A DNA stretch of 64,000 bases from Cellulomonas gelida (GCF_006538725.1 NZ_BJLQ01000019.1:1-64000), one strand, 5' to 3'; positions 10,162 through 20,673 are shown, counted from the stretch's first letter. Notes: generated from the letters alone by a model not told the origin. A program made the numbers and translations.

Positions 10162-11322
10162 TCAGCCGACCGTCACCACCGGGCTCGACTGCCCACCCTC
10201 GGCGGGCTCCATCGACTCGGCGATGCGCATCGCCTCCTCGATCAGCGTCTCGACGATCTGCGACTCGGGCACGGTCTTGACGACCTCGCCCTTGACGAAG
10301 ATCTGCCCCTTGCCGTTGCCGGACGCGACGCCGAGGTCCGCCTCGCGGGCCTCCCCCGGGCCGTTCACGACGCAGCCCATGACGGCGACGCGCAGCGGCA
10401 CCTCGAGCCCCTCGAGCCCGGCCGTCACGCGCTCGGCGAGCGTGTAGACGTCCACCTGGGCGCGCCCGCACGACGGGCACGAGACGATCTCCAGCTTGCG
10501 GGGCCGCAGGTTGAGCGACTGCAGGATCTGGATGCCGACCTTGACCTCCTCGACGGGGGGCGCGGACAGCGAGACCCGGATCGTGTCGCCGATGCCCTTG
10601 CTCAGCAGCGCGCCGAACGCCGTCGCGGACTTGATCGTCCCCTGGAACGCCGGGCCGGCCTCGGTGACGCCGAGGTGCAGCGGCCAGTCACCTCGCTCGG
10701 AGAGCAGCTCGTAGGCGCGCACCATGACGACCGGGTCGTTGTGCTTCACCGAGATCTTGAAGTCGTGGAAGTCGTGCTCCTCGAACAGCGACGCCTCCCA
10801 CACGGCCGACTCGACGAGTGCCTCGGGGGTCGCCTTGCCGTACTTCGCGAGCAGGCGCGGGTCGAGCGAGCCCGCGTTGACGCCGATCCGCAGGCTCACA
10901 CCTGCGTCCGCGGCGGCGCGTGCGATCGCCCCTACCTGGTCGTCGAACTTGCGGATGTTGCCCGGGTTGACGCGGACCGCGGCGCACCCCGCGTCGATCG
11001 CGGCGAACACGTACTTGGGCTGGAAGTGGATGTCGGCGATCACCGGGATCTGCGACTTGCGCGCGATCGCGGGCAGCGCGTCGGCGTCGTCCTGGCTCGG
11101 CACGGCGACGCGCACGATGTCGCAGCCGGCGGCCGTCAGCTCGGCGATCTGCTGCAGCGTCGCGTTGATGTCGGTGGTCGGCGTGGTCGTCATCGACTGC
11201 ACGCTCACCGGAGCGTCACCGCCGACGTCCACCTTGCCGACTCGGATCTTGCGGGTGGGACGTCGCGGCGCCAGCACGGGCGCGGGCGCCTCGGGCATGC
11301 CCAGGGAGATCGGTACGCTCAC
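10162..11322 (-). CDS. ispG: 4-hydroxy-3-methylbut-2-en-1-yl diphosphate synthase (IspG/GcpE)
   Basis: 386 residues. IspG is the [4Fe-4S] enzyme that reductively opens methylerythritol cyclodiphosphate in the MEP isoprenoid pathway. The iron-sulfur ligands appear as SCPSCGR near residue 280 and [11 protein letters not shown] near residue 315. The TIM-barrel part starts at [20 protein letters not shown] at 11322 (VSVPISLGM) is the best start, because longer versions run into sequence with no family similarity. With dxr and the RIP protease upstream it forms the familiar actinobacterial dxr-rip-ispG neighbourhood. Confidence 0.97.
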   Translation of the reverse strand: MSVPISLGMPEAPAPVLAPRRPTRKIRVGKVDVGGDAPVSVQSMTTTPTTDINATLQQIAELTAAGCDIVRVAVPSQDDADALPAIARKSQIPVIADIHFQPKYVFAAIDAGCAAVRVNPGNIRKFDDQVGAIARAAADAGVSLRIGVNAGSLDPRLLAKYGKATPEALVESAVWEASLFEEHDFHDFKISVKHNDPVVMVRAYELLSERGDWPLHLGVTEAGPAFQGTIKSATAFGALLSKGIGDTIRVSLSAPPVEEVKVGIQILQSLNLRPRKLEIVSCPSCGRAQVDVYTLAERVTAGLEGLEVPLRVAVMGCVVNGPGEAREADLGVASGNGKGQIFVKGEVVKTVPESQIVETLIEEAMRIAESMEPAEGGQSSPVVTVG

Positions 11323-11422
11323 GCGCTCATCATCCCACCTGCGCGCCGAGGTATCGGCGGCCACGCCCGGGTGCACGGCGGACGCGCACGCGATCCCCAC
11401 AGGATCCGCGTGCGGGCACGGC

Positions 11423-11779
11423 TCAGCGGGCCCGGATCTCCGCGCGCCGGGCGAGCACGAGCCGGTCGAGCAGGTCGTCGGGCACGGGGTGGTCCGACGA
11501 GAAGCGCACCGTGCCCTTGGACAGCGAGAACCCCGCGAGCTCGTCGCGCACCGTCTCGAGCGCGCCGGGGCTGAACGGGTACAGCCCGATGTGCGTCTTG
11601 GCCACCATCACCGACAGCAGCGGCTTGCCGTCGAGCACGAGCGCGGGCATCCCGTAGCCGACGCCGTCGCTCGCCTCCGGGACGAGCGCCCGCGCGCGGG
11701 CGTAGACGTGCTCGACGCACGCGCGCTCCGGCGCGGGCAACGACTCGAGGTACTCCGTCAGCTCGGTCACCGGACGCAC
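11423..11779 (-). CDS. DUF1801 / YdhG-like domain protein
   Basis: 118 residues from a GTG at 11779. The sequence has the compact DUF1801 pattern: a helical N-terminus ([29 protein letters not shown]), then [31 protein letters not shown], and a C-terminal strand with [16 protein letters not shown]. Relatives are single-domain cytoplasmic proteins, some described as iron-chaperone-like, with no settled role. It lies between the RIP protease and ispG on the same strand, so it may share their transcript. Confidence 0.82.
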   Translation of the reverse strand: MRPVTELTEYLESLPAPERACVEHVYARARALVPEASDGVGYGMPALVLDGKPLLSVMVAKTHIGLYPFSPGALETVRDELAGFSLSKGTVRFSSDHPVPDDLLDRLVLARRAEIRAR

Positions 11780-11825
11780 GCTACGCCTGCGTGGCGACGC
11801 GGGGCTCGGGATCGCGCACGGGCGA

Positions 11826-13145
11826 TCAGGTGATGGTCACCGGGTTCACGATGTCGGCGTACACGAGCAGCAGGCCCATCGCCCCGAGCACGACGAACAC
11901 GCTGTACGCGAGCGGCACGAGCTTGGCCGAGTCGAACGGACCGGGTCGGGGCGCCTTGCGCAGCCTGGCGACCTGACGCCGCGCGCCCTCCCACAGCGCC
12001 GCGGCCACGTGCCCGCCGTCGAGCGGCGGCAACGGGATCAGGTTGAACACGAACAGCGCGATGTTCAGGCTCGCCAGCATCTCGAGCAGCCCTGCGAGGC
12101 GCACGCTCCAGTCGATCCCCGTGCCCTCAACCGACGCGATCTCACCGGCGAACCGTCCCACGCCGACGATCCCGATGATCGAGTCCGTGCCGCGCTCCTG
12201 GCTCCCGAACGTGGTCTGCACCAGGTCGACCATGCGCGCCGGGAGCGTCGCGACGACCGTCGCGGTCTGCCACGTGCGCTCGGCCACCACGCGTGGCACC
12301 TCGGCGACGCTCGTCGCCTCGCGCACCGTCGTCGGCGAGACCCCGAGGAACCCGACCGGCACCGTGACGGGCTCGCCGTCGTCGTCGAGGACCGGGTTGC
12401 CGTCCGCGTCGTACGAGGGCCGCTGCGCGACCACCGGGGTCACGGTGAGCTCGACAGGGCTCCCGTCCCGCTCGACGACGACGGGAGTCGCCTCGCCGCC
12501 CGAGGCACGGATCAGCGTCGTCAGCTCGTCCCACGAGCTCACGTCCGTGCCGTCCCAGCTCACGACCGTGTCGCCGGGGCGCAGGCCCGCGGCAGCCCCC
12601 GGCGCGGGCTCGTCGGCGTCCGTGCACTGTCGGTCGGACGCGTCACCCGCGGGGATCACGCACTGCGAGACCGTGCTCAAGGTCGTGGTCGTCGCGGGGA
12701 CGCCGAAGCCGAGCAGCACGATCGCCAGCAGGACGAACGCGATGAGCAGGTTCATCACCGGGCCGCCGAGCATCACGACGAGCTTCTTGGGCGTCGACAG
12801 CCGGTAGAACGCCCGGCCGTCCTCGCCCTCGCGGATCTCCGACGCGCTCGCGTCACGCGCGTCCTGCGCGAGGCGACCCGCCCAGGTGCGCGCGGCCGGG
12901 TGCCCGACCGCCTCGGCCGGTGCGTACATCCCGACCAGCCGCACGAACCCGCCCAGCGGGATCGCCTTGAGGCCGTACTCCGTCTCGCCCTTGGTGCGCG
13001 ACCACAGCGTCGGGCCGAAGCCGACGAAGTAGTGGCTCACCCGCACGCCGAACCTCTTGGCGGGCACCATGTGGCCCACCTCGTGCAACGCGATCGATGC
13101 GAGCAGCACGACCACGGCGATCAGCACGCCGACCAGGTACGCCAC
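11826..13145 (-). CDS. Site-2 type intramembrane zinc metalloprotease (M50, RIP/RseP family)
   Basis: 439 residues from GTG at 13145, which has AAGGAGGA just upstream. The first membrane segment carries the zinc motif HEVGH (about residue 21). A PDZ domain occupies roughly residues 190-290 (GLRPGDTVVSWDGTDVSSWDE), and the C-terminal membrane part holds the second metal-binding motif PPLDGGH, then two more membrane segments. RIP proteases cleave anti-sigma factors and other membrane-spanning substrates. In actinobacteria the gene lies between dxr and ispG, as here, except for an inserted oxidoreductase on the opposite strand. Confidence 0.95.
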   Translation of the reverse strand: MAYLVGVLIAVVVLLASIALHEVGHMVPAKRFGVRVSHYFVGFGPTLWSRTKGETEYGLKAIPLGGFVRLVGMYAPAEAVGHPAARTWAGRLAQDARDASASEIREGEDGRAFYRLSTPKKLVVMLGGPVMNLLIAFVLLAIVLLGFGVPATTTTLSTVSQCVIPAGDASDRQCTDADEPAPGAAAGLRPGDTVVSWDGTDVSSWDELTTLIRASGGEATPVVVERDGSPVELTVTPVVAQRPSYDADGNPVLDDDGEPVTVPVGFLGVSPTTVREATSVAEVPRVVAERTWQTATVVATLPARMVDLVQTTFGSQERGTDSIIGIVGVGRFAGEIASVEGTGIDWSVRLAGLLEMLASLNIALFVFNLIPLPPLDGGHVAAALWEGARRQVARLRKAPRPGPFDSAKLVPLAYSVFVVLGAMGLLLVYADIVNPVTIT

Positions 13146-13287
13146 GCCATCCTCCTTCGGTGCCCGCCGGAGCCGGACCGGCGCGCACGGGGGCACCATC
13201 TTGCCCCGAGAACCTGAGGTTCCGCTGTGACCGGGAGCGCATGCGTGGCGAGTTGTCCCCGGCACGCGCGCCGGGGAGCATCGGCGT

Positions 13288-14478
13288 GTGAGCCCGCTGC
13301 CCCGCACCCGCTCGATCGACAGCCCCGACGACCCCGCGCCGTGGGCGGACGCCGACGCCGCGCCCCGCGCGCCGCTCGACGGCGACACGACCGCCGACGT
13401 CGTCGTGGTCGGCGCGGGCCTGACGGGGCTGTGGAGCGCGTACTACCTGCTCGAGGCCGACCCGTCGCTCGACGTCGTGCTCGTCGAGTCCGGGGTCACG
13501 GGCCAGGACGAGCGCGGGCTCGGCGGGTGTTCGGCGCGAGTGGGTCTCGACGGCGACGCGCTCGCCCGCAGGTGGGGCGCGCCCGCGGCGGTCGAGGCGC
13601 GCGCGATCCTGCGCGACGCGGTCGTGGAGGTCGGGGGCGTCGCCGCGGTCGAGCAGGTGGACTGCGGGTTCGCCTTCGGCGGCGAGGTGCTCGTCGCGGC
13701 CGACGACGTGGCGCTCGCACGTCTCGAGCGGGAGGCCGCCGCGGCCGTGCGCTGGGGCGACGAGACCCACGTGCTCGACGCGACCGGTCTGCGCGCGCAC
13801 GTGCAGATCGACGACGCGCTCGGCGGCACCTGGTCCCCCGAGGCCGCGCGCGTCGACCCGGGCCGGCTCGCGCGCGGGCTGCTCGACGTCCTCGTGGCGC
13901 ACGGCGCGCGCGTCGTCGACCGCACGCCGGTCGCACGCGTGAGCGCCGCCGCCGCCGTGACAGCGCACGGCACGGTCCGGGCCGCCACCGTGATCGACAC
14001 ACGTCCGACGGCGCCGCCCGCACGGGGCGGCGCGACGATCGCGACCGCACCGCTGCCCGCCGAGGTCTGGGCGGCGATCGGCCTGCCACGCGCCGAGCTG
14101 GTCGCGCACAGCGACGGTCTACGCCTCGTGCGCACCGCGTCCGACCGGCTCGTCGCCGGCCGCGCCCGGGCCACCGGGCGCCGCGCGGCGCGCGTGCTCG
14201 GCGCGCTGCTAACCCCGCTCGGCTCCTCGCGGACGCTGCACGAGGCGCTCGTCGACCTCCTGCCCGTGCTCACCGACGTGCCCGTCACGCACGCCTGGCT
14301 GCGGCCGCTCGCCGCCCCGGGCTCCCTGCCGTCGATCGGGCTGGTCGACGACCGTGTCTGGGCGCGCAGCGGCGGCACCGGCCCGGCTGCGGCGAACGTC
14401 GCGGGTCGGACCGTGGCCGAGCTCGTCACCGGCACGCCGTCGGCGCTGACGTCGGCGCCCTGGGTCCAGCACGGCTGA
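13288..14478 (+). CDS. FAD-dependent oxidoreductase (DAO family)
   Basis: 396 residues, GTG start. A Rossmann FAD-binding motif (VVVVGAGLTGLWSAYYLLE) lies near residue 36, and the final segment AAANVAGRTVAELVTG resembles the second FAD contact of glycine/D-amino-acid oxidase relatives (DAO family). These enzymes oxidise amines or amino acids, but nothing here identifies a substrate. It is a plus-strand gene placed between the minus-strand RIP protease and dxr genes, which are usually neighbours, so it looks like an insertion into that cluster. Confidence 0.85.
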   Translation: MSPLPRTRSIDSPDDPAPWADADAAPRAPLDGDTTADVVVVGAGLTGLWSAYYLLEADPSLDVVLVESGVTGQDERGLGGCSARVGLDGDALARRWGAPAAVEARAILRDAVVEVGGVAAVEQVDCGFAFGGEVLVAADDVALARLEREAAAAVRWGDETHVLDATGLRAHVQIDDALGGTWSPEAARVDPGRLARGLLDVLVAHGARVVDRTPVARVSAAAAVTAHGTVRAATVIDTRPTAPPARGGATIATAPLPAEVWAAIGLPRAELVAHSDGLRLVRTASDRLVAGRARATGRRAARVLGALLTPLGSSRTLHEALVDLLPVLTDVPVTHAWLRPLAAPGSLPSIGLVDDRVWARSGGTGPAAANVAGRTVAELVTGTPSALTSAPWVQHG

Positions 14479-14504
14479 CCCGCCTCGGTCCACGCCCGGC
14501 GGGT
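14478..14504. terminator. Bidirectional terminator-like hairpin
   Basis: ACCCGCC at 14478-14484 pairs with GGCGGGT at 14498-14504. It fills the 30-base gap between the convergent FAD oxidoreductase and dxr stops. The stem is short, so support is modest. Confidence 0.4.
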
Positions 14505-14508
14505 GCGA

Positions 14509-15708
14509 CTACGTGCGCGCGAGCAGCTCGTCGGCGCGGGCGCGGGCCCACAGCTCGGCCGCCAGCACGCCGTCGAGCGTGAGCGAGCCCGCGGGCGTGC
14601 CGTCGTGCTCGTCGACGACCCGCTCGACGGTCGTGACGATGTCGAGGAAGCCGATGCGGCCCGCGAGGAACGCCGTGACGCACTGCTCGTTGGCCGCGTT
14701 GTACACCGCCGGGTGCGTCGCGGACGCCGCGACTGCCCTCCGCGCCAGCCGGACCGCGCCGAACGTCTCCTCGTCGAGAGGCTCGAACGTCCAGGCCGTC
14801 GGGCTGGTCCAGTCGCACGCGGCGGCCACGTCGTCGAGCCGGTCGGGCCAGGACAGGCCGAGCGCGATCGGGAGCCGCATGTCGGGCGGCGACGCCTGCG
14901 CGATGGTCGAGCCGTCGACGAACTGGACCATCGAGTGCACGACCGACTGCGGGTGCACGACGACGTCGATCCGGTCCGCGGGGACGCCGAACAGCAGGTG
15001 GGCCTCGATGAGCTCGAGTCCCTTGTTCATCAGCGTGGCGGAGTTCACCGTGACCACGGGTCCCATCGCCCACGTGGGGTGCGCGAGAGCCTGTTGCGGG
15101 GTCACCGTCTTCACGTCGTCGGTCGCCCAGCCGCGGAACGGCCCGCCCGACGCCGTCAGCACGAGCCGCGCGACCTCACGCGACGCGCCCGACCGCAGCG
15201 CCTGCGCGATCGCCGAGTGCTCGGAGTCGACGGGCACGATCTGGTCGGGACGGACCGCGGCCTCGTGCACGAGGGCACCGCCGACGACGAGGGACTCCTT
15301 GTTCGCGAGGGCGAGCGTGCTGCCGACCCGCAGCGCCGCGAGCGTCGGCCGCAGGCCGACCGACCCGGTGATGCCGTTCAGCACGACGTCGGCGCCGAAC
15401 CCCGCGAGCTCGGTCGTGGCGTCCGGACCGGCGAGCACCTCGACGGCACCGGCGCCGGCCGCGTCGAGCGCTGCACGGACCGCGTGCACCGCTCTCTCGT
15501 CGGCCACCGCGACCGTCCGCGCGCCGGACGCGACCGCCTGGGTCGCGAGCAGCACCGGGTCGCCCCCGCCGGCGGCCAGGCCGACGACCTCGAACGCCTC
15601 CGGGTGCCGCGCCAGCACGTCGAGCGCCTGCGTGCCGATCGACCCCGTGGAGCCGAGCAGGACCACGCGCCGGGGGCCGTCGCCCGTCGTCGTCATCGAG
15701 GTGGTCAC
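14509..15708 (-). CDS. dxr: 1-deoxy-D-xylulose 5-phosphate reductoisomerase
   Basis: 399 residues from GTG at 15708, which overlaps the upstream stop in GTGA; an ATG four codons in (15696) is an equally possible start. It converts DXP to methylerythritol phosphate, the committed step of the MEP pathway, using NADPH and a divalent metal. The NADPH motif [13 protein letters not shown] is at the N-terminus. The metal/substrate region includes NKESLVVGG and [12 protein letters not shown], and GGPFRGW follows. Length is normal. It works in the same pathway as the nearby ispG. Confidence 0.97.
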   Translation of the reverse strand: MTTSMTTTGDGPRRVVLLGSTGSIGTQALDVLARHPEAFEVVGLAAGGGDPVLLATQAVASGARTVAVADERAVHAVRAALDAAGAGAVEVLAGPDATTELAGFGADVVLNGITGSVGLRPTLAALRVGSTLALANKESLVVGGALVHEAAVRPDQIVPVDSEHSAIAQALRSGASREVARLVLTASGGPFRGWATDDVKTVTPQQALAHPTWAMGPVVTVNSATLMNKGLELIEAHLLFGVPADRIDVVVHPQSVVHSMVQFVDGSTIAQASPPDMRLPIALGLSWPDRLDDVAAACDWTSPTAWTFEPLDEETFGAVRLARRAVAASATHPAVYNAANEQCVTAFLAGRIGFLDIVTTVERVVDEHDGTPAGSLTLDGVLAAELWARARADELLART

Positions 15709-16259
15709 TCGACGCCGAGCAGCACCTCGACGGCGCGCGCGAGGAAGGCGTCCACCGCGGGCTCGCCGTATGCGCTGCGGCCCTTGCGACGTCGGAACGT
15801 GGCCGAACGGATCTCGCCCGACGTGAGGGGCGCACCCTTGTCGAAGTAGGCGACGAGGCGGTGGCACAGCGCGTCGACGTCCGCGGGCTCGTAGCCCTGC
15901 TCGCGGCCCTCGGGCGGCGCGAAGCGATCCCCGTCAGGCCGACCGAGGCGCCCGTACAACGTGCGCGCCTGCTCGCCGAGCTGCGCCATCCACCCCTGCT
16001 GACCGTGCTGCGCGACGTACTCGGCCCGCGCCCGCGCCACGAACGCCGACTCCAGGCGGTCGAGCGCCGCGTCGACGGCCGCCGTCGCGTACCCGCCACG
16101 GACGACCTCGAACCCGACCCGCCGCACGTCCTTGGCCGCGAGAGCGGCCGCCGGACCCTTCTCGTAGAGCGAGCGTGCGTGCTCGAAGAACTCGTCCACC
16201 TCGGCCGGGTCGTAGCCCGAACGCAGACCGGACACCGTTCGGAACATCCCGTCGCTCAC
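15705..16259 (-). CDS. DivIVA-domain repeat protein
   Basis: 184 residues, GTG at 16259 overlapping the rlmN stop in GTGA. Four copies of a short DivIVA-like motif are visible: [42 protein letters not shown] and [14 protein letters not shown]. The protein seems to be four such units with connecting helices and no long coiled coil. DivIVA domains in actinobacteria bind curved membrane and organise polar growth. Proteins of this small repeat type are known from sequence but poorly studied. It is coupled to both rlmN and dxr by 4-base overlaps. Confidence 0.85.
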   Translation of the reverse strand: MSDGMFRTVSGLRSGYDPAEVDEFFEHARSLYEKGPAAALAAKDVRRVGFEVVRGGYATAAVDAALDRLESAFVARARAEYVAQHGQQGWMAQLGEQARTLYGRLGRPDGDRFAPPEGREQGYEPADVDALCHRLVAYFDKGAPLTSGEIRSATFRRRKGRSAYGEPAVDAFLARAVEVLLGVE

Positions 16260-17377
16260 TCGTCCTCCTCCGCGGCGAGCTGGCCGCACGCACCGTCGAT
16301 GTCGCTGCCGCGGGTGTCCCGGATCGTCGTCGGGATCCCGTGCGCACGCAAGCGTGCCACGAACTCCTGCTCGACCCGGGGATCGCTCGCCGTCCACTTG
16401 GAGTTGGGCACCGGGTTGAGCGGGATCGGGTTGCAGTGCACCCAGCCCTTGCCGCGCGCGTTGAGCTTCTCGCCCAGCAGGTCCGCTCGCCACGCGTGGT
16501 CGTTGATGTCCTTGATCAGGGCGTACTCGATCGACACGCGGCGACCGGTGACCTCGAAGTAGTGGTGCGCGGCGTCGAGCGCCTCGTCGACGTCCCAGCG
16601 CGTGTTGACGGGCACGAGCTCGCTGCGCAGCTCGTCGTCCGGGGCGTGCAGCGACAGCGCGAGCGTCACCGGGATGCCCTCGTCGGCAAGCTTGCGCATC
16701 GCCGGGACCATGCCGACCGTCGAGACCGTGACGTTGCGCGCGGACAGGCCGAGACCGTCGGGGGCGACGAGCGTGCGGACCGTGGCCATGATCGCCTTGT
16801 AGTTCGCGAGCGGCTCGCCCATCCCCATGAAGACGACGTTCGACAGGCGCGTCGGACCGCCCGGGACCTCACCGGCCTGGAGCGCACGCGCCGCCTCGCG
16901 CACCTGCTCGACGATCTCCGCGGTCGACAGGTTGCGCGTGAGGCCCATCTGGCCCGTGGCGCAGAACGCGCACGCGAGACCGCAGCCGGCCTGGCTCGAG
17001 ATGCACAGCGTCGTGCGGTTCGAGTAGCGCATCAGCACCGACTCGACCTTGGCGTTGTCGAAGAGGTGCCACAGCGTCTTGACGGTCGTGCCGCCGTCCG
17101 CGGTCTGCGTGCGGACGTTCGTCAGCAGGCGGGGGAACAGCGCCTCGACGAGCTTGTCGCGGCTCGCCGCCGGCAGGTCGGTCATCGCCGCGGGATCCGC
17201 CGTCAGGTGCGTGAAGTAGTGCGTCGCGAGCTGCTTGGCCCGGAACGGCTTCTCCCCCAGCTCCGTGACCGCTGCGACTCGCTCGTCGGGGGTCAGGTCG
17301 ACGAAGTGCCGCGGCGGCTTGCCGCGCGGACCGCGCACGGGAGAGGACAGGTCCAGTCGGACGGGGGTGGCAGGCAC
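16256..17377 (-). CDS. rlmN: Dual-specificity 23S rRNA/tRNA m2A methyltransferase RlmN
   Basis: 373 residues, GTG at 17377 with AAGGAG upstream. It is a radical-SAM enzyme that methylates A2503 of 23S rRNA and A37 of some tRNAs. The radical-SAM cluster motif is [11 protein letters not shown] near residue 127. The substrate-binding region GMGEPLANY and the C-terminal Cys used in the methyl transfer (DGACGQL) are present. Length is normal. It starts the rlmN-divIVA-like-dxr overlap chain, about 20 bases after cdsA ends. Confidence 0.97.
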   Translation of the reverse strand: MPATPVRLDLSSPVRGPRGKPPRHFVDLTPDERVAAVTELGEKPFRAKQLATHYFTHLTADPAAMTDLPAASRDKLVEALFPRLLTNVRTQTADGGTTVKTLWHLFDNAKVESVLMRYSNRTTLCISSQAGCGLACAFCATGQMGLTRNLSTAEIVEQVREAARALQAGEVPGGPTRLSNVVFMGMGEPLANYKAIMATVRTLVAPDGLGLSARNVTVSTVGMVPAMRKLADEGIPVTLALSLHAPDDELRSELVPVNTRWDVDEALDAAHHYFEVTGRRVSIEYALIKDINDHAWRADLLGEKLNARGKGWVHCNPIPLNPVPNSKWTASDPRVEQEFVARLRAHGIPTTIRDTRGSDIDGACGQLAAEEDE

Positions 17378-17398
17378 GAGAGCTCCTTGGGGGCGTGC

Positions 17399-18247
17399 TC
17401 AGAACGCGAGAGGCGCGGGCTGGAGCAGCGCGAGGATGAGATAGACGGCAGGCGCCGTGAGCAGCAGCGAGTCGAGCCGGTCGAGGACACCGCCGTGGCC
17501 CGGGACGAGCCGGCCCATGTCCTTGAGCTCGAGGTCGCGCTTGAGCATGGACTCCGCGAGGTCGCCGAGCGTCGCGCTGACGACGGTCGCGAGCCCGAGG
17601 AAGACACCCACGAGCGGCTCGCCGTCGAACGCCACCTGGACGCTCACGACTCCCACGACGCACGCGAGCACGACGGACCCGGCCAGGCCCTCCCACGACT
17701 TCTTGGGGCTGACCGACGGCGCGAGCGGGTGGCGCCCGAGCAGCACGCCGACCGCGAAGCCACCCGTGTCGCTCGCGACGACGAGCAGCACGAACACCAT
17801 CACGCGCGCCGGGCCGTCCGGCTCGGCGAGCATGAGCATCACGAAGCCCGCGAGGAACGGCAGATAGGCGGCCGCGAACGCACCGCCGACGATGTCGCGC
17901 AGCGCGCGGTCACCGCTCCCGTCGAGCACGCGCCACACCATGACGCCGCCGACCGTGAGCATGAACGAGACGAAGAGCGCTTCAGCCCCGGCCGTGTAGG
18001 CCGAGACCAGGATGCCGACCGCCCCGACGAGGAGCGGCAGCAGGGGAAGGTGGATCGAGCGGCGCGTGAACGCCTGCGCCAGCTCCCAGAGGCCGGCGCA
18101 CACCGCCAGGACCGCCAGGACGACGAACGCCTCCTTGCGGATGAACAGCGCCGCGACCACGGCCGCGAGCAGGCCGAGGCCGACCGTGATCGCGACCGGG
18201 AGGTCGCGTCCCGGTCGCGTCTTGCTGGGGGCAGCGAGCTGAGTCAT
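17399..18247 (-). CDS. cdsA: Phosphatidate cytidylyltransferase
   Basis: 282 residues, an integral membrane enzyme that makes CDP-diacylglycerol from phosphatidate and CTP for phospholipid synthesis. At least seven hydrophobic segments are visible, and the CDP signature lies near residue 185 (GRHPLAPSVSPKKSWEGLAGS). A charged N-terminal tail precedes the first membrane segment, as in other actinobacteria. ATG at 18247 overlaps the frr stop by one base (TGATG), and the frr-cdsA order is conserved. Confidence 0.96.
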   Translation of the reverse strand: MTQLAAPSKTRPGRDLPVAITVGLGLLAAVVAALFIRKEAFVVLAVLAVCAGLWELAQAFTRRSIHLPLLPLLVGAVGILVSAYTAGAEALFVSFMLTVGGVMVWRVLDGSGDRALRDIVGGAFAAAYLPFLAGFVMLMLAEPDGPARVMVFVLLVVASDTGGFAVGVLLGRHPLAPSVSPKKSWEGLAGSVVLACVVGVVSVQVAFDGEPLVGVFLGLATVVSATLGDLAESMLKRDLELKDMGRLVPGHGGVLDRLDSLLLTAPAVYLILALLQPAPLAF

Positions 18248-18804
18248 CAGACCTCGAGGAGCTCTGCCTCTTTGGCCACGAGGAGGTGGTCGATCTGGTC
18301 GACGTGCTTCTTCGTGAGCGACTCGAGCTCCTTCTCCGCGCGGGCGACCTCGTCCTCGCCGGCCTCACCGTCCTTGACGATGCGGTCGAGCTCCTCCTTG
18401 GCGCGGCGACGGATCGAGCGCACCGCGATGCGGGCGTCCTCGGCCTTGTGCTTCGCGAGCTTGACGAAGTCCCGGCGTCGCTCCTCCGTGAGGGCGGGCA
18501 GCACGACGCGGATGACGTTGCCGTCGTTCGTCGGGTTCACGCCCAGGTCCGAGTCGCGCAGCGCCTTCTCCACCGCCGTGGTCGACGACTTGTCGAACGG
18601 CGAGACCAGGATCGTGCGCGCCTCGGTGACGTTGAACGACGCCAGCTGCTGCAGCGGCGTCGGGGCGCCGTAGTAGTCGACGAAGATCTTGGAGAACATC
18701 GCGGCGTTGGCGCGGCCGGTACGGATGGTGCCGAAGTCGTCCTTGGCGACCTCGATCGCCTTGTCCATCTTCTCCTCGGCTTCGAAGAGCGTCTCGTCGA
18801 TCAC
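18247..18804 (-). CDS. frr: Ribosome recycling factor
   Basis: 185 residues, the standard RRF length, from GTG at 18804 ([21 protein letters not shown]). With EF-G it splits post-termination ribosomes. The conserved C-terminal helices ([21 protein letters not shown] and RRAKEELDR) are present. The gene lies between pyrH and cdsA in the conserved rpsB-tsf-pyrH-frr-cdsA order, 144 bases after pyrH. Confidence 0.98.
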   Translation of the reverse strand: MIDETLFEAEEKMDKAIEVAKDDFGTIRTGRANAAMFSKIFVDYYGAPTPLQQLASFNVTEARTILVSPFDKSSTTAVEKALRDSDLGVNPTNDGNVIRVVLPALTEERRRDFVKLAKHKAEDARIAVRSIRRRAKEELDRIVKDGEAGEDEVARAEKELESLTKKHVDQIDHLLVAKEAELLEV

Positions 18805-18948
18805 CGGTGCTCCTTGCTCTGCGTGTCGTGGGCGGCGTCCGGGTGTCGAACTGCCTGGTGGTGCGTGGTCGGGCTCGCGTCCGTCGGGCGGAGCTGCGAG
18901 GCTGCGGCGTCCTGGTGGCGCTCGCGCCCCGGCACTGCTCGGACCGGC

Positions 18949-19695
18949 TCAGCTCGCGGTGACGATCGTGCCGATCTTCTCACCCTGCAGGACGCGCGTG
19001 ACGTTTCCCGCGCCCTCGAGTCCGAAGACCTGCATCGGGACGTCGTTGTCGCGGGCCAGCGACAACGCCGTCTGGTCCATGACGCCGAGGTCGCCGACGA
19101 TCGCGTCGGTGTAGGTGAGCCGGTCGAGGCGACGCGCGTCCGGGTCGCGGCGCGGGTCCGCGCTGTACACGCCGTCCACGCCGTTCTTGCCCATCAGCAC
19201 CTCCTGGCAGTGGGTCTCCAGGGCGCGCTGCACGCAGACGGTGTCGGTCGAGAAGTACGGCATGCCGGCCCCTGCGCCGAAGATGACGACGCGGCCCTTC
19301 TCCAGGTGCCGGATCGCCCGCAGCGGGATGTACGGCTCGGCGACCTGACCCATCGTGATGGCGGTCTGCACGCGGGTGCTGACACCGGCCTGCTCGAGCA
19401 GGTCCTGCAGCGCGAGGCAGTTCATGACGGTGCCCAGCATGCCCATGTAGTCCGCGCGTGCGCGGTCCATGCCGCTGTCCGCGAGCTCGGCGCCGCGGAA
19501 GAAGTTGCCGCCGCCGACGACGATCGCGACCTCGACCCCGCTGCGCACCGCCACCGCGATCTCCTCGGCGACCCGACGGATCACGTCGACCGCGAGGCCG
19601 ACGGCGCCACCGCCGAACGCCTCGCCGGAGAGCTTGAGCAGGACCCGCCGAGCGGGGACCACGCGGGTCGGATCGGTCGTGGGGTCCGGGCTCAC
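18949..19695 (-). CDS. pyrH: UMP kinase
   Basis: 248 residues. It phosphorylates UMP to UDP and is allosterically controlled in most bacteria. GTG at 19695 has AGGAGG five bases upstream and places the first strand [12 protein letters not shown] near residue 18. The conserved GGGNFFRG and the C-terminal [13 protein letters not shown] are seen. It is separated from tsf by a long perfect hairpin (19733-19763), so it may have its own promoter or depend on read-through. Confidence 0.97.
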   Translation of the reverse strand: MSPDPTTDPTRVVPARRVLLKLSGEAFGGGAVGLAVDVIRRVAEEIAVAVRSGVEVAIVVGGGNFFRGAELADSGMDRARADYMGMLGTVMNCLALQDLLEQAGVSTRVQTAITMGQVAEPYIPLRAIRHLEKGRVVIFGAGAGMPYFSTDTVCVQRALETHCQEVLMGKNGVDGVYSADPRRDPDARRLDRLTYTDAIVGDLGVMDQTALSLARDNDVPMQVFGLEGAGNVTRVLQGEKIGTIVTAS

Positions 19696-19732
19696 TACGC
19701 CTCCTGGGCGGTCGGCAACGTCCTGCGTACGC

Positions 19733-19763
19733 CGGTGGCCCCGGCCATGGGCCGGGGCCACCG
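19733..19763. terminator. 14-bp perfect hairpin between tsf and pyrH
   Basis: CGGTGGCCCCGGCC (19733-19746) and GGCCGGGGCCACCG (19750-19763) form a 14-bp perfect stem with a 3-base ATG loop, 15 bases past the tsf stop. It has no U-tract. It is the strongest simple hairpin seen in the window and probably ends or attenuates rpsB-tsf transcription before pyrH. Confidence 0.75.
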
Positions 19764-19777
19764 TACGGGTGGTGGGA

Positions 19778-20623
19778 TCAGGCTCCCACGCGGAAGCGCA
19801 CGAACGCCGACAGCGTGCCGCCGGCCTCCGTGAGCACCTGGCCGACCGACTTCTTCGGGTCCTTGGCGAACGGCTGGTCGAGCAGCACGTTCTCCTTGAA
19901 GAACCCGTTCAGACGGCCCTCGACGATCTTCGGGAGCGCACCCTCGGGCTTGCCCTCGTTGCGCGCCGTCTCCTCGGCGATCTTCCGCTCGCTCTCGACG
20001 GTGTCCGCGGGGACCTCGTCGCGCGAGAGGAACTGCGGCGAGTAGGCCGCGATGTGCGTCGCGATGTCGCGCGCCACCGAGGCACCCGCCGCGTCCGTCG
20101 CCACGAGCACGCCGACCTGCGGGGGCAGGTCCTTGCTGACCTTGTGCAGGTAGACCTCGACGTGCTCGCCGGCCACGCGGGCCAGACGACGCACGACGAT
20201 GCGCTCGCCGAGCGTGGCCGCGGTCTCGTCGACGATGTTCTGGACGGTCGTGCCCTCGAACTCGGCCGACGTCAGCGCGTCCGCGTCACGGGCGCCCGTG
20301 GCGACCGCAGCGGCCAGCACGCGCTCCGCGAGCGAGATGAACGGCTGGCTCTTCGCCACGAAGTCCGTCTCGGAGTTGACCTCGACCAGCACGCCGGTCT
20401 GACCCTCGCCGTCGGCCGTGGGGCCGACGTGCGCGGCGACCAGGCCGTCCGAGGCGGAGCGACCCTCACGCTTGCCGACGCCCTTGAGGCCCTTGACGCG
20501 GATGATCTCGAGCGCCTTCTCGGCGTCGCCCTCCGCCTCCTCGAGCGCCTTCTTGACGTCGAGCATGCCGGCGCCGGTCTTCTCGCGCAGGTCCTTGATG
20601 TCCTGGAGCGAGTAGTTCGCCAT
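19778..20623 (-). CDS. tsf: Elongation factor Ts
   Basis: 281 residues. EF-Ts is the nucleotide exchange factor of EF-Tu. The N-terminal UBA-like domain ([29 protein letters not shown]) contains the TDFVAKS-type core motif downstream as [13 protein letters not shown]. The two core subdomains and the C-terminal module ending FVRFRVGA are complete. It lies 50 bases after rpsB in the usual order. Confidence 0.98.
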   Translation of the reverse strand: MANYSLQDIKDLREKTGAGMLDVKKALEEAEGDAEKALEIIRVKGLKGVGKREGRSASDGLVAAHVGPTADGEGQTGVLVEVNSETDFVAKSQPFISLAERVLAAAVATGARDADALTSAEFEGTTVQNIVDETAATLGERIVVRRLARVAGEHVEVYLHKVSKDLPPQVGVLVATDAAGASVARDIATHIAAYSPQFLSRDEVPADTVESERKIAEETARNEGKPEGALPKIVEGRLNGFFKENVLLDQPFAKDPKKSVGQVLTEAGGTLSAFVRFRVGA

Positions 20624-20673
20624 CAGTGGTGTCCGTTCTTGTCGATGGAGCTGTCTGCGGACGTGCGGTGAGC

